Source of the DNA: Pseudohaliea sp964438205
GTDB taxonomy: Bacteria; Pseudomonadota; Gammaproteobacteria; Pseudomonadales; Halieaceae
Assembly: GCA_964438205.1 (NCBI GenBank)
Contig: CAYTJQ010000006.1
Span: forward strand, 1 to 64,000
Direction: 5' to 3'
DNA: 64,000 bases
Shown here: in pieces, positions 1 to 8,122 of the stretch
Numbering within the stretch: position 1 is the first letter of the stretch
Layout: every line of letters starts with the position of its first letter
Program-made: the position numbers and the translations under genes
The notes under the pieces: generated by a model
What the model saw: only the letters and a program-made list of their open reading frames with translations
Database searches by the model: none
Told to the model about the DNA's origin: nothing

Positions 1-10
1 AGCCGGCGGC

Positions 11-472
11 ATGAAAGTCACCTCAAAGCGGCCGGCGCCCGTGCAACGCGTGGTTTCCAGCGCCCAGGAGTTGTTGGACTACGCACCGATGCTGTTGCGT
101 ATCGAATCCGATGAGGACTACCAACGCGGCCTCGCACTCTATGACGAGGTGCTGGACCACCTGCCCGACGATGAAGGCGGCGATGACACCGTAGCTCGCG
201 ACGGTCTTCTGCTGCTGGAACGGCTGTTGAGCCGGTCGCTGTCCGACTACGCGGCCACACGGAGTCCGTCGCCAGATCTGCCTGGCGGCGCACCGGCAGC
301 GATCCTCGCGACGCTGCTTGAGCAGCACGGCCTGACGCAGAGTGATGTCCCGGAAATCGGGTCGCAGGGCGTGGTGTCCGAACTGGTGAACGGGAAGCGC
401 GAGTTCACGGCTCGACAGCTACGGGCCGTGGCCGGGCGGTTTGGTGTATCGGCTGATCTCCTGCTGGCCTAG
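11..472 (+). CDS. higA: HigA-type antitoxin, XRE-family helix-turn-helix protein
   Basis: This 153-residue protein resembles the E. coli HigA (YgjM) class of antitoxins: a helical N-terminal half (SAQELLDYAPMLLRIESDEDYQ) followed by a C-terminal HTH at about residues 100-150 with the family signature LTQSDVPEIGSQGVVSELVNGKR and a terminal recognition segment RQLRAVAGRFGVS. In that family the antitoxin binds the mRNA-cleaving HigB toxin and represses its own operon. The toxin gene normally precedes higA, so it would lie just left of the window; only ten bases upstream are visible. The gene sits next to the 3' end of a tRNA-Ser, a common landing site for mobile DNA. It could also be an orphan regulator if no toxin is found upstream. 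Confidence 0.8.
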   Translation: MKVTSKRPAPVQRVVSSAQELLDYAPMLLRIESDEDYQRGLALYDEVLDHLPDDEGGDDTVARDGLLLLERLLSRSLSDYAATRSPSPDLPGGAPAAILATLLEQHGLTQSDVPEIGSQGVVSELVNGKREFTARQLRAVAGRFGVSADLLLA

Positions 473-515
473 GCTTCGTTGTTCTTTGAGTTTACTGCCG
501 CAGGATTTGTAAAAA

Positions 516-603
516 TGGCGGTGGGCCAGGGATTCGAACCCCGGGAACCTCTCGGTTCAACGGTTTTCAAGACCGCCGCTTTCGACCACTCAGCCAGCCC
601 ACC
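516..603 (-). tRNA. tRNA-Ser (anticodon UGA)
   Basis: On the minus strand an 88-base class II tRNA folds with acceptor arms GGTGGGC (plus 597-603) and GCCCACC (plus 520-526), a G discriminator at 519 and an encoded CCA at 516-518. The anticodon UGA is the complement of 567-569, and the long variable arm (AACCGAGAGGTT-like hairpin) is typical of serine tRNAs. The T arm carries GTTCGAATCCC. A promoter lies directly upstream at 615-642. Confidence 0.95.
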
Positions 604-614
604 GTGAATTCGCG

Positions 615-642
615 ATTATACGGCACCGCCGTCGGCTAACAA
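615..642 (-). promoter_or_regulatory. Sigma-70-like promoter of tRNA-Ser
   Basis: Reading the minus strand, TTGTTA (plus 637-642) and a perfect TATAAT (plus 615-620) are separated by 16 bases. Transcription would begin near 608, about five bases before the mature tRNA 5' end, which fits a stable-RNA promoter. Its -35 lies inside the loop of the hairpin downstream of rne. Confidence 0.6.
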
Positions 643-656
643 CCGCTGGCGGTGCC
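622..656 (-). terminator. Hairpin between rne and tRNA-Ser, possible rne 3' end
   Basis: GGCACCGCC at 622-630 pairs perfectly with GGCGGTGCC at 648-656, forming a nine-base-pair stem with a 17-base loop just after the rne stop codon. No U-tract follows in the rne direction, so it may protect or process a 3' end rather than terminate by itself. Confidence 0.4.
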
Positions 657-663
657 TTTGCCG

Positions 664-3600
664 TCAGGCCTGCTGGCCGGCGGCGTCCTCGTTGCCGCGG
701 GGGCCGCGGGGGTCGTTGCTGGCCCGCGGGACGTTCCGTGCCGGCGGCTCGACTGCCGGGGCAGGCGTGTCGCTGAACAGGGTCATGTGGGCCGTTTCGA
801 TACGGACCTCCGTGACCGGTGCCGGCGCAATGCGGGGGTCGTTGACCGCGCGATCCACCTGAGCGACGCCAGCGCCCGCGCCGGCCGCGGTGCGGTCACC
901 GGGCTGCTGTTCGTTGGCGGCGGCCTGGCTGCGCACGGGCTCGGCGTGGGCCGGCTCCGCTGCCGGTGCTGCGGCTTCTGCTGCAGCAGGCGCGTGGTCC
1001 ACCTCGGGTTCGGCGGCACGGCCGGCGACGGGCTTGGTCGTTTCGGCGGCTGAATCCTCCGCAGCCGTTTCCTCCGCAGCCGTTTCCTCCGCAGCCGTTT
1101 CCTCCGCGACCGCTTCCTCCGCGACCGCTTCCTTCGCAGGTGCGTCCTCCGCCGGTGCGGATACCTCGGTCGCTGCGGTCTCGGCATCCCTCACTGCGTC
1201 TTCTGCCATTACCGGTGCTGCGGTCGCCGGCGCCTCTCCGCCTGCCAACGCTTCTCCGGGGGGAGCCGAAGCCATTTCCGCACTCGCGTCGTTCCGCCCG
1301 GGTTCGGCGTCGCTCGCCCGGCCAGCGCCTTCCGCGGGCGCCTCCCGGGCGACCTTGTCCGCCAGGGCCTTGGGCAGTTCGACGTTGGCGCCGTCGCCAC
1401 CGGTCAGGTTCTCCGGCAGGTCGAGGGCCTCGGTTTCACGGCGGCGGCGCTGGGGCCGGGCGCGCTTCATGTCGCTCGGGCGGCGGCGCAGGGCGAGGTC
1501 GTCCTCGTTGCTCTCCATCGCCTCGAGGGAATCGTCCTCGTCCGGGTTGTAATCGGTGTCGTAATCGTCGCTGCGGTTGTCGCTCTGGCTGCTGCCTGCG
1601 CCGGCGCTGTCACCGTTGCGCCGCGGCTTGCGCCGGCGGCGCCGGCGGCTGCTGCCCGACTTCTGCTCGCCGTTGCCATTCTCCGCGGCCTGGTTCCCGT
1701 CGACGGCGGTTTCCGCAGCGTCCTGCGCGGTCTCCTGCCCAGCGTCCTGCGCGGCGTCCTCCCGGGGCTTGCGCGGCTTGCGCCGGCGGCGGCTGGAGCT
1801 TTCCCTGCGCTCATCGCTGCGTCCTTCACCGCGCTCGTTATCCGGTACGTCCCTGCGCGGCTTGCCCTCATCGCGGGACTTGCGGGCTTCCGGGGCCGGT
1901 TCGGGTGCCGGCGCGGCCGGTGCCACGGGCTCGGCGGGGCCGAAGAGGGTCACCGCCAGGCGGCGGAGGATCCCTTCGCGCGGGGCAGCCGGTGAGGGAG
2001 CCGAAGCGGATTGCCGTACCGCTGCGGGCGCTGCAGCTTGCGCCGCCGGTGTTGGCGCCGGTTCTGCGGCCGGCGCTGCGGGTGCCGCGGCCTCGCGCGC
2101 GACCGGTGCAGGCTGCGTCGGGCGCGGGGCCTCGACGATGGCCTTCGGCGGGGCCGGGACGGCGCCGTGGGGGTCGCTGATCTGCTCGGCCTCGGGCACT
2201 TCCACGTCGATCTTGTAGCTCGTCTCGTGGTCCCCGTTCACTTCGTCGTCGCGCAGGCGCTGCACGTCGAAGTGGGGTGTCTCGAGGTTCGGGTTCGGCA
2301 CCACGAGCACGCGGGCGCGGGTGACCCGCTCGATGTCCGTCAGCGCGTTGCGCTTCTCGTTGAGCAGGTAGGCCGCCACGTCCACGGGGACGATGGCGCG
2401 CACCTCGGCGCTGCGCTCCTTGATCGCCTCTTCCTCCATGAGCCGGAGGATGGAGAGGGCGAGGGACTTGGTGTCGCGGATCGTGCCCTGGCCGGTGCAG
2501 CGCGGGCAGACGATGGCGCTGGTCTCGCCCAGGGAGGGGCGCAGCCGCTGCCGGGACATCTCCAGCAGGCCGAAGCGGGAGATGCGGCCCACCTGGACCC
2601 GGGCGCGGTCGAGCGCGAGGGCGTCGCGCATGCGGTTCTCTACCTGCCGCTGGTTGCGGGCGGCGGACATGTCGATGAAGTCGATGACGATGAGGCCGCC
2701 CATGTCGCGCAGGCGCAGCTGGCGGGCGATCTCGTCGGCGGCTTCGAGGTTGGTCTGCAGCGCCGTGTCCTCGATGTTCGAGCCCTTGGTGGCACGGGCC
2801 GAGTTGATGTCGATGGACACCAGCGCTTCCGTCGGGTCGATGACGATGGAGCCGCCGGAGGGCAGGCGCACTTCGCGCTCGAAGGCGGTCTCGATCTGGC
2901 TCTCGATCTGGAAGCGGTTGAAGAGGGGGATGTTGTCCTCGTAGAGCTTGATGCGATTCAGGTATTTCGGCATCACCATGCCGACGAAATCGGTGGCCTG
3001 GCGGTAGGCCTCGGGGGAGTCGATGAGTACCTGGTCGACGTCGTCGCGGAGGTAGTCGCGCACGGCGCGGATGATGACGTTGCTTTCCTGGTACAGAAGG
3101 ACCGGCTTGGCGTTCTCTTCACCGGCCTTGCTGACGGAATCCCACAGCTGCAGCAGGTAGGCGAGGTCCCACTGCAGTTCCTCGGCACTGCGGCCGACGC
3201 CGGCGGTGCGGATGATCACACCCATGCCGTCGGGGATATCGAGGACACTCAGGGCCTCGCGCAACTCGGCGCGGTCGTCACCCTCGATGCGGCGGGAGAT
3301 GCCGCCGGCGCGCGGGTTGTTGGGCATGAGCACCATGTAGCGGCCGGCGAGGCTGATGAAGGTGGTCAGGGCCGCGCCCTTGGTGCCGCGCTCTTCCTTG
3401 TCGACCTGGACGATGACCTTGGTGCCTTCCTTGACGACATCCTTGATCTTCGTCTTACCTTCGACATCGGAGGCCTTGCGGTAGAAATACTCGCGGGCGA
3501 TTTCCTTCAGGGGGAGGAAGCCGTGGCGCTCGGCGCCGAAGTCGACGAAGGCCGCTTCGAGGCTGGGCTCCACCCGGGTGATCTTGCCGACGTAGATGTT

Positions 3601-3717
3601 GGCTTTTTTCTGCAGGCGGGTGCGGTTCTCGATGTCGAGATCGTACAGGCGCTGCCCGTCCACGAGGGCCACGCGCAGCTCTTCCGGCTGCGTGGCATTG
3701 ATAAGCATTTTCTTCAT
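664..3717 (-). CDS. rne: Ribonuclease E
   Basis: RNase E is the essential endonuclease that starts mRNA decay and processes rRNA and tRNA precursors, and it scaffolds the degradosome. The 1017-residue protein begins MKKMLINATQPEE, the family N-terminus. An in-frame start 39 bases upstream exists, but AAGGTGAG lies about eight to ten bases before the start chosen here. The S1 RNA-binding domain (IYVGKITRVEPSLEAAFVDFG) is near residues 40-120. The catalytic domain includes VIDFIDMSAARNQ with its conserved Asp near residue 345, then the zinc-link CPRCTGQG. From about residue 520 the C-terminal half is disordered: Pro/Ala-rich, Arg-rich RNA-binding blocks and an acidic repeat stretch. A leader of about 520 bases is inferred upstream, as expected for an autoregulated rne. 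Confidence 0.97.
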   Translation of the reverse strand: MKKMLINATQPEELRVALVDGQRLYDLDIENRTRLQKKANIYVGKITRVEPSLEAAFVDFGAERHGFLPLKEIAREYFYRKASDVEGKTKIKDVVKEGTKVIVQVDKEERGTKGAALTTFISLAGRYMVLMPNNPRAGGISRRIEGDDRAELREALSVLDIPDGMGVIIRTAGVGRSAEELQWDLAYLLQLWDSVSKAGEENAKPVLLYQESNVIIRAVRDYLRDDVDQVLIDSPEAYRQATDFVGMVMPKYLNRIKLYEDNIPLFNRFQIESQIETAFEREVRLPSGGSIVIDPTEALVSIDINSARATKGSNIEDTALQTNLEAADEIARQLRLRDMGGLIVIDFIDMSAARNQRQVENRMRDALALDRARVQVGRISRFGLLEMSRQRLRPSLGETSAIVCPRCTGQGTIRDTKSLALSILRLMEEEAIKERSAEVRAIVPVDVAAYLLNEKRNALTDIERVTRARVLVVPNPNLETPHFDVQRLRDDEVNGDHETSYKIDVEVPEAEQISDPHGAVPAPPKAIVEAPRPTQPAPVAREAAAPAAPAAEPAPTPAAQAAAPAAVRQSASAPSPAAPREGILRRLAVTLFGPAEPVAPAAPAPEPAPEARKSRDEGKPRRDVPDNERGEGRSDERRESSSRRRRKPRKPREDAAQDAGQETAQDAAETAVDGNQAAENGNGEQKSGSSRRRRRRKPRRNGDSAGAGSSQSDNRSDDYDTDYNPDEDDSLEAMESNEDDLALRRRPSDMKRARPQRRRRETEALDLPENLTGGDGANVELPKALADKVAREAPAEGAGRASDAEPGRNDASAEMASAPPGEALAGGEAPATAAPVMAEDAVRDAETAATEVSAPAEDAPAKEAVAEEAVAEETAAEETAAEETAAEDSAAETTKPVAGRAAEPEVDHAPAAAEAAAPAAEPAHAEPVRSQAAANEQQPGDRTAAGAGAGVAQVDRAVNDPRIAPAPVTEVRIETAHMTLFSDTPAPAVEPPARNVPRASNDPRGPRGNEDAAGQQA
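1055..1144 (-). repeat. Six tandem 15-bp units inside rne
   Basis: Units beginning at 1055, 1070, 1085, 1100, 1115 and 1130 share the pattern TCCTCCGCAGCCGTT on the plus strand with small changes. They encode a five-residue acidic repeat of the AEETA/AEEAV kind in the disordered C-terminal arm of RNase E. Such repeats change copy number by slippage without breaking the frame. Confidence 0.85.
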
Positions 3718-4196
3718 GCTGCGACTCACCTTGTAAAAGGCTCGCCGGAAAGGCACCCGTGCGGGGTTCCGCGGGCATGGCCTCGCGGTGTGGCGGCTGG
3801 TCTACCTGGGGAAGGCCCTGGTGAACACGGCGCTAGGGAATCTCCTTGCTCGCACGGCTGTCATGGCATGCGCCGGCGCGGCGGCGGGCCGCTGGCCGGT
3901 GGGGCACCACCCGGTGACCCGGCCCGGCAACCCTGGGGCGCCGGGCGATGCTGTCTCTGTCTTTCCGGATAACCTTGTTTTTCGGTTCTTCCCGGGGGCG
4001 GGGGCGGGTCTCATCTCCTGGCTGGCGTAGCGCGCGGCTCTGGCGGGGCTTTGGCGGCGCTGCATGGGTTGCACACTGCCTGCCAAAGGCGTCGCCGGCT
4101 CTTGGTCTCGCGCCGCTGCCCGTGCCTCCTGCACCGGGTCCTTGGCGTGCGTCGATCACTGCGACCTCACCGCTGGCGGGGTCTGGCGGGACCGAT

Positions 4197-4225
4197 TTGC
4201 CAGCCCGGCATGGGGTGTTTACAGT
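4197..4225 (+). promoter_or_regulatory. Candidate rluC promoter
   Basis: TTGCCA (4197-4202) and TACAGT (4220-4225) are 17 bases apart. Transcription would start near 4232, leaving a leader of about 70 bases before rluC. Confidence 0.45.
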
Positions 4226-4247
4226 AGCCGGGCCTCGCACGGGGCGG

Positions 4248-4276
4248 AGCATAGCAACTATTCCCACGCCACTCAA
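4248..4276 (-). promoter_or_regulatory. Candidate rne promoter
   Basis: On the minus strand TTGAGT (plus 4271-4276) and TATGCT (plus 4248-4253) are 17 bases apart. The predicted start near 4241 would give rne a leader of about 520 bases, and the polymerase would run straight through the opposing rluC promoter. Confidence 0.5.
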
Positions 4277-4302
4277 ATATAAGAGGCAAGACCGGACGCA
4301 CG

Positions 4303-5304
4303 ATGGGTGAGCAGCACGCCAGCGGCGATGGCGGCGGGGCGCGTCCCACGGAGCGCCACGGTGTGCGCGTGGTCACCGTGACCGCCCGCAGCGACGGCCA
4401 GCGCCTCGACAATTTCCTGCTCCGGGAACTGCCCGGCGTGCCGAAGACCCGCCTCTACAAGGCCCTGCGCAAGGGGGAGATCCGCGTCAACAAGGGGCGC
4501 GCCAAGCCCGGCCAGCGCCTGGCCGAAGGCGACAGCGTGCGGCTGCCCCCGCTGCACCAGCCCGCCCGGCGCAAGCCGCCCCCCGTGCCGTTCTACTGGG
4601 CCGACCGCCTCGCCGGGCGCATCGTCCTCGAGGACGAGGACCTGCTGGTGATCGACAAGCCCGCGGGCCTGGCCGTGCACGGCGGCAGCGGCGTGAACCT
4701 GGGGCTGATCGAGTGCCTGCGCCAGCTGCGGCCGGCGGATCGGGACCTCGAACTGGTCCACCGCCTCGATCGCGACACCTCCGGGCTTATCCTGGTGGCG
4801 CGACGGCCCCGCGTCCTCCGGGAGCTGCATGCGAGGCTGCGCGGGGAGGGCGTGGAGGGCGTGGAGAAGGTCTACCTCGCGCTCGTGGCGGGCCGCTGGC
4901 CCCGGGGTCTGTCCGAGGTGGACGCCCCGCTGGAGAAGCAGGCCCGGGCCTCCGGCGAGCGCGTGGTGCGAGTATCGGCTGCGGGCCGGCGCTCCGTCAC
5001 CCGCTTCCGCGTGGTCGAGCGCTTCCGCGACGCGACCCTGCTGGAGGCGAGGCCGGTCACCGGCCGCACGCACCAGATCCGCGTGCACGCGTTGCACGCC
5101 GGATACCCGCTCGTGGGCGACGTGAAGTACCAGGGGGAAAGGGAGGCCGCGCTGGCCGCGCAGGGCGGCCTGGAGCGGCTGTTCCTGCATGCGTGGCGCC
5201 TGCGCTTCACCCTCGGCGACCCGCCGCGGGTCTACGAGCTCGAGGCACCGCTGGACAATGAGCTCGAGTGCTTTCTTGAAAAGTTGCGTATCCAATTGAA
5301 ATAA
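4303..5304 (+). CDS. rluC: 23S rRNA pseudouridine synthase RluC
   Basis: RluC isomerises uridines 955, 2504 and 2580 of 23S rRNA in E. coli. The 333-residue protein has an N-terminal S4 RNA-binding domain (about residues 30-80: QRLDNFLLRELPGVPKTRLYKALRKG is split around the basic loop) and a catalytic domain from about residue 105. The catalytic aspartate is D156 in the motif HRLDRDTSG, and the RTHQIRVH motif follows near residue 250. It lies opposite rne, the standard gammaproteobacterial arrangement. The ATG has only a weak ribosome-binding site (GGAC). The N-terminal 20 residues are less conserved, so a slightly later start is possible. Confidence 0.95.
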   Translation: MGEQHASGDGGGARPTERHGVRVVTVTARSDGQRLDNFLLRELPGVPKTRLYKALRKGEIRVNKGRAKPGQRLAEGDSVRLPPLHQPARRKPPPVPFYWADRLAGRIVLEDEDLLVIDKPAGLAVHGGSGVNLGLIECLRQLRPADRDLELVHRLDRDTSGLILVARRPRVLRELHARLRGEGVEGVEKVYLALVAGRWPRGLSEVDAPLEKQARASGERVVRVSAAGRRSVTRFRVVERFRDATLLEARPVTGRTHQIRVHALHAGYPLVGDVKYQGEREAALAAQGGLERLFLHAWRLRFTLGDPPRVYELEAPLDNELECFLEKLRIQLK

Positions 5305-5399
5305 AAAGAATATTGGCGTTGCTCGCAGCCGGCGACACCAGGGCTCGCCGGCCCCCCGGGGCGTCGGGTCCTTGAACCCCTTGTTCTGTAAAGATTTTT

Positions 5400-5428
5400 T
5401 TGACAACAACCGGGGCCGGCCCTATAGT
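5400..5428 (+). promoter_or_regulatory. Near-consensus sigma-70 promoter of yceD-rpmF-fab operon
   Basis: A perfect TTGACA (5400-5405), a 17-base spacer and TATAGT (5423-5428) form the strongest promoter match in the window. The start site expected six or seven bases after the -10 is about 5434-5436, only one to three bases before the yceD ATG at 5437, so the mRNA may be leaderless. Confidence 0.8.
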
Positions 5429-5436
5429 GCGCGCCT

Positions 5437-5976
5437 ATGTCGACTGGCCCCCTCCCGCGAATGCTGGATTTTCGCAGGGCGGCGTCCCGGGAAGCGCGCG
5501 TCAGTGGAAGCCTGCAGCCTGGTGATCTCCCGCGCCTGGCACCGCTCCTCGCGGGTACGGACGGTACTATCGCGGTGTCCATCGAGTTCCACCGGGACGA
5601 CGAGGGCCGGTGCCTCGCCAGCCTGGCAGTAGACGCCGTGCTGCCGGTCCAGTGCCAGCGTTGCCTGGGGAGGGTCAGCGAGACCCTGGCGCCGCGCAGC
5701 GAGCTGGCGGCGGTATGGAGCGATGACCAGGCCCGGCACCTGCCGGCGAGCCTGGAGCCCGTGCTGACCGGTGATGAGGAAGTCGATCTCTGGGAGCTCG
5801 TGGAGGAAGAACTGGTGCTGGCATTGCCGCCCTTTTCCTACCACGACGACCCGGCCTGCATCGACAGGCTGGCCCCCGGCGGGGTGCAGCAGGAGATTCC
5901 GGCCGAGGCGCCGGCGAGAGATAATCCATTCGAGGTCCTGGCGCAATTGAAGCGGGACCGGGACTCAGGAGAGTAG
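5437..5976 (+). CDS. yceD: YceD, 23S rRNA accumulation protein (DUF177)
   Basis: YceD is a 179-residue DUF177 protein needed for normal 23S rRNA accumulation and encoded with ribosomal protein L32. The central motif PVQCQRCLGRV is the family hallmark (two Cys in a CxxC arrangement), followed by an acidic segment LTGDEEVDLWELVEEELVLALP and the C-terminal NPFEVLAQLK, all typical. An in-frame stop lies at 5425-5427, so ATG 5437 is the earliest possible start; ATG 5461 is an alternative. Neither has a clear ribosome-binding site, and the promoter at 5400-5428 would give a leaderless message for the first. It is followed four bases later by rpmF. Confidence 0.92.
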   Translation: MSTGPLPRMLDFRRAASREARVSGSLQPGDLPRLAPLLAGTDGTIAVSIEFHRDDEGRCLASLAVDAVLPVQCQRCLGRVSETLAPRSELAAVWSDDQARHLPASLEPVLTGDEEVDLWELVEEELVLALPPFSYHDDPACIDRLAPGGVQQEIPAEAPARDNPFEVLAQLKRDRDSGE

Positions 5977-5980
5977 GACC

Positions 5981-6163
5981 ATGGCAGTTCAGCAGAACAA
6001 GAAGACGCGATCGCGTCGCGGCATGCGCCGTTCCCACGACGCCCTCGGCGGCAGCACGCTGTCCGTCGACCAGGTGTCCGGTGAGACGCATCGCCGTCAC
6101 CACGTGACGGCCGACGGGTTCTACCGCGGCAAGAAAGTCGTCGAGACCCGTAACGACGACTGA
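5981..6163 (+). CDS. rpmF: 50S ribosomal protein L32
   Basis: L32 is a small component of the large ribosomal subunit. The 60-residue protein begins MAVQQNKKTRSRRGMRRSHDAL, the standard sequence of the non-zinc gammaproteobacterial form, and ends with VTADGFYRGKKVV. AGGAGAGTAGGACC precedes the ATG. It follows yceD by four bases, and fabD comes next after 110 bases of GC-rich spacer, where plsX and fabH would normally be. Confidence 0.97.
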   Translation: MAVQQNKKTRSRRGMRRSHDALGGSTLSVDQVSGETHRRHHVTADGFYRGKKVVETRNDD

Positions 6164-6273
6164 CCCCACCGCGCCGGCCGGGGTCCTGGCGAGCAGGGCA
6201 CCTGCCGGCGTCGGCGTCCCCGGGGGCGCCGGCCACCGATGCACAGGCTCACCGCAGTGCCAGGAGCGCACCG

Positions 6274-7224
6274 ATGACCGACAGCAGCCTCGCGTTCGTC
6301 TTTCCCGGCCAGGGATCGCAGCGGACAGGGATGCTAAAGGACGCGCACGCCCGCTTTGGCTGCGTGCGCGAGACTTTCCAGCAGGCGTCCGACGCCCTGG
6401 GCTATGACCTGTGGGCGCTGGTCAGCGGCGATGACCAGGAAGCGCTGAACCTTACCGAGACGACGCAACCCGTGCTGCTCACCTGCAGCGTGGCACTGTG
6501 GCGTGCCTGGCAGTCCGTCGGCGGACCGGCGCCGGCGATGATGGCCGGGCATAGCCTCGGCGAATTCTCCGCGCTCACCTGTGCCGGCAGCTTTGCCTTC
6601 GACGACGCCGTGTGCCTGGTGCGCCTGCGCGGCGAGGCCATGCAGACCGCCGTGCCGGTGGGTGAGGGCGCGATGGCGGCCGTGCTCGGGGTAGAGGATG
6701 CCGCCATCGAGCGCAGCTGCGCCGAGGTCACGGCCGCGGGCGGCGGCATTGTCGAAGCCGTCAACTACAATGCGCCGGGCCAGGTGGTGATTGCCGGCGA
6801 GCGCGCGGCCGTCGACAGCGCCGTCGCCGCCCTCAAGGAAGCCGGTGCCCGCCGCATCGTGCCGCTGCCGGTGAGCGCCCCGTTCCATACCACGCTGATG
6901 ACACCGGCCGGCGACCGCCTCCGCGGCGCCCTGGCGGACCTGTCCGTGCAGCCCCCGGCGATACCGGTGGTGCACAACGTCAATGCAGAAACGGCGACCG
7001 ACCCCGCGCTGATCCGCACGCTGCTGGTCAAGCAGATCTCCAGCCCGGTGCGCTGGACGGACTGTGTCCGCGCCATGGCGGCGAGCGGTGTCCGGCGCGT
7101 TGCCGAGTGCGGCCCGGGCAAGGTACTCGGCGGCCTCAACCGCCGCATCGACCGCTCCCTCGAGAGCTGGTACCTGGAAGCGCCGGCAGACCTCGACGCC
7201 TTGCACGCCGCCCTGGCGGCCTGA
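6274..7224 (+). CDS. fabD: Malonyl-CoA:ACP transacylase FabD
   Basis: FabD loads malonate from CoA onto acyl carrier protein for fatty-acid elongation. The 316-residue protein carries the PGQGSQ motif at residues 11-16, the nucleophile Ser94 in AGHSLGEFSA, the substrate-binding Arg in VRLRGEAMQ near residue 117, and the catalytic His in SAPFHTTLM near residue 200. CAGGAG precedes the ATG. It is followed eleven bases later by fabG in the usual order. No plsX or fabH precedes it in this genome region. Confidence 0.96.
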   Translation: MTDSSLAFVFPGQGSQRTGMLKDAHARFGCVRETFQQASDALGYDLWALVSGDDQEALNLTETTQPVLLTCSVALWRAWQSVGGPAPAMMAGHSLGEFSALTCAGSFAFDDAVCLVRLRGEAMQTAVPVGEGAMAAVLGVEDAAIERSCAEVTAAGGGIVEAVNYNAPGQVVIAGERAAVDSAVAALKEAGARRIVPLPVSAPFHTTLMTPAGDRLRGALADLSVQPPAIPVVHNVNAETATDPALIRTLLVKQISSPVRWTDCVRAMAASGVRRVAECGPGKVLGGLNRRIDRSLESWYLEAPADLDALHAALAA

Positions 7225-7235
7225 GGGAGAGCAGC

Positions 7236-7991
7236 ATGAGCGAACAGACAAGCGAACAGACGACGGAAAGCCGCGTCGCCCTGGTGACCGGCGCCAGCCG
7301 CGGCATCGGCCGCGCCATCGCCCACGCCCTGGTCGATGGGGGCCATCGCGTCGTGGGCACGGCGACCAGCGAGGCCGGCGCGGCACGCATCGACGAGGAC
7401 CTCGGCGAGCGGGGTGTCGGGCGCATGCTCGACGTCGCCGACGCGGCGTCGGTCGACAGCCTCGTCGGGGCGGTGACCGGCGAGTTCGGCGCACCGCTCA
7501 TCCTGGTGAACAATGCGGGCATCACCCGCGACAACCTGCTCATGCGCATGAAGCCAGAGGAATGGGACGACGTCATCGATACCAACCTCGGCGCGCTCTA
7601 CCGCATGAGCAAGGCCTGCGCCCGCGGCATGACCCGCGCGCGCTGGGGCCGTATCGTGAACATCACCTCCGTGGTCGGCGCCATGGGCAACGCCGGCCAG
7701 AGCAACTACGCCGCAAGCAAGGCCGGCGCCGGCGGCTTTACCCGTGCGCTGGCCCGGGAGCTCGGCGGCCGCAACATCACCGTGAACTGCGTGGCCCCCG
7801 GTTTCATCGACACGGACATGACCCGGGAACTGAGCGAGGACCAGCGCGCGGCCATGCTGGCACAGATTCCCCTCGGTCGCCTCGGCGCGCCGGAGGAAAT
7901 CGGGGCGCTGGTCGCTTTCCTGTGCTCGGAGCAGGCCGCGTACGTCACCGGTGAAACGGTGCATGTCAACGGCGGCATGTACATGGCGTAG
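7236..7991 (+). CDS. fabG: 3-oxoacyl-ACP reductase FabG
   Basis: FabG is the NADPH-dependent short-chain dehydrogenase that reduces 3-oxoacyl-ACP. The start is ATG 7236, with GAGGGAGAG just upstream; longer in-frame readings run back into fabD and are not native. In the 251-residue protein the cofactor loop TGASRGIG is at residues 18-25, NNAG at 92-95, and the catalytic triad is Ser145, Tyr158 and Lys162 (NYAASKAG). The C-terminus TGETVHVNGGMYM is typical. It lies between fabD and acpP. Confidence 0.96.
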   Translation: MSEQTSEQTTESRVALVTGASRGIGRAIAHALVDGGHRVVGTATSEAGAARIDEDLGERGVGRMLDVADAASVDSLVGAVTGEFGAPLILVNNAGITRDNLLMRMKPEEWDDVIDTNLGALYRMSKACARGMTRARWGRIVNITSVVGAMGNAGQSNYAASKAGAGGFTRALARELGGRNITVNCVAPGFIDTDMTRELSEDQRAAMLAQIPLGRLGAPEEIGALVAFLCSEQAAYVTGETVHVNGGMYMA

Positions 7992-8122
7992 CGAGCCGGA
8001 CAGCGCGGGCCGGCGGCCCGGAAAAGTCCTATTACTGCCCTGGAAAAACTTGTAAACTTCGGCCCCTGAGAGGGCGTCGCAATCGGGTACACCCCTTACA
8101 GCAGCAGGAGACAACAACAGTC

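Larger units (their letters stand above)
3718..4302. other. Long rne leader and rne/rluC divergent region
   Basis: These 585 bases hold no convincing gene; reading frames here are short and have no start signals. The left part would be the 5' untranslated region of rne (about 520 bases). The right part holds two promoter-like elements that point toward each other at 4197-4225 and 4248-4276. In E. coli the rne leader contains hairpins through which RNase E controls its own mRNA; a similar role is inferred here from position and length only. Confidence 0.6.
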
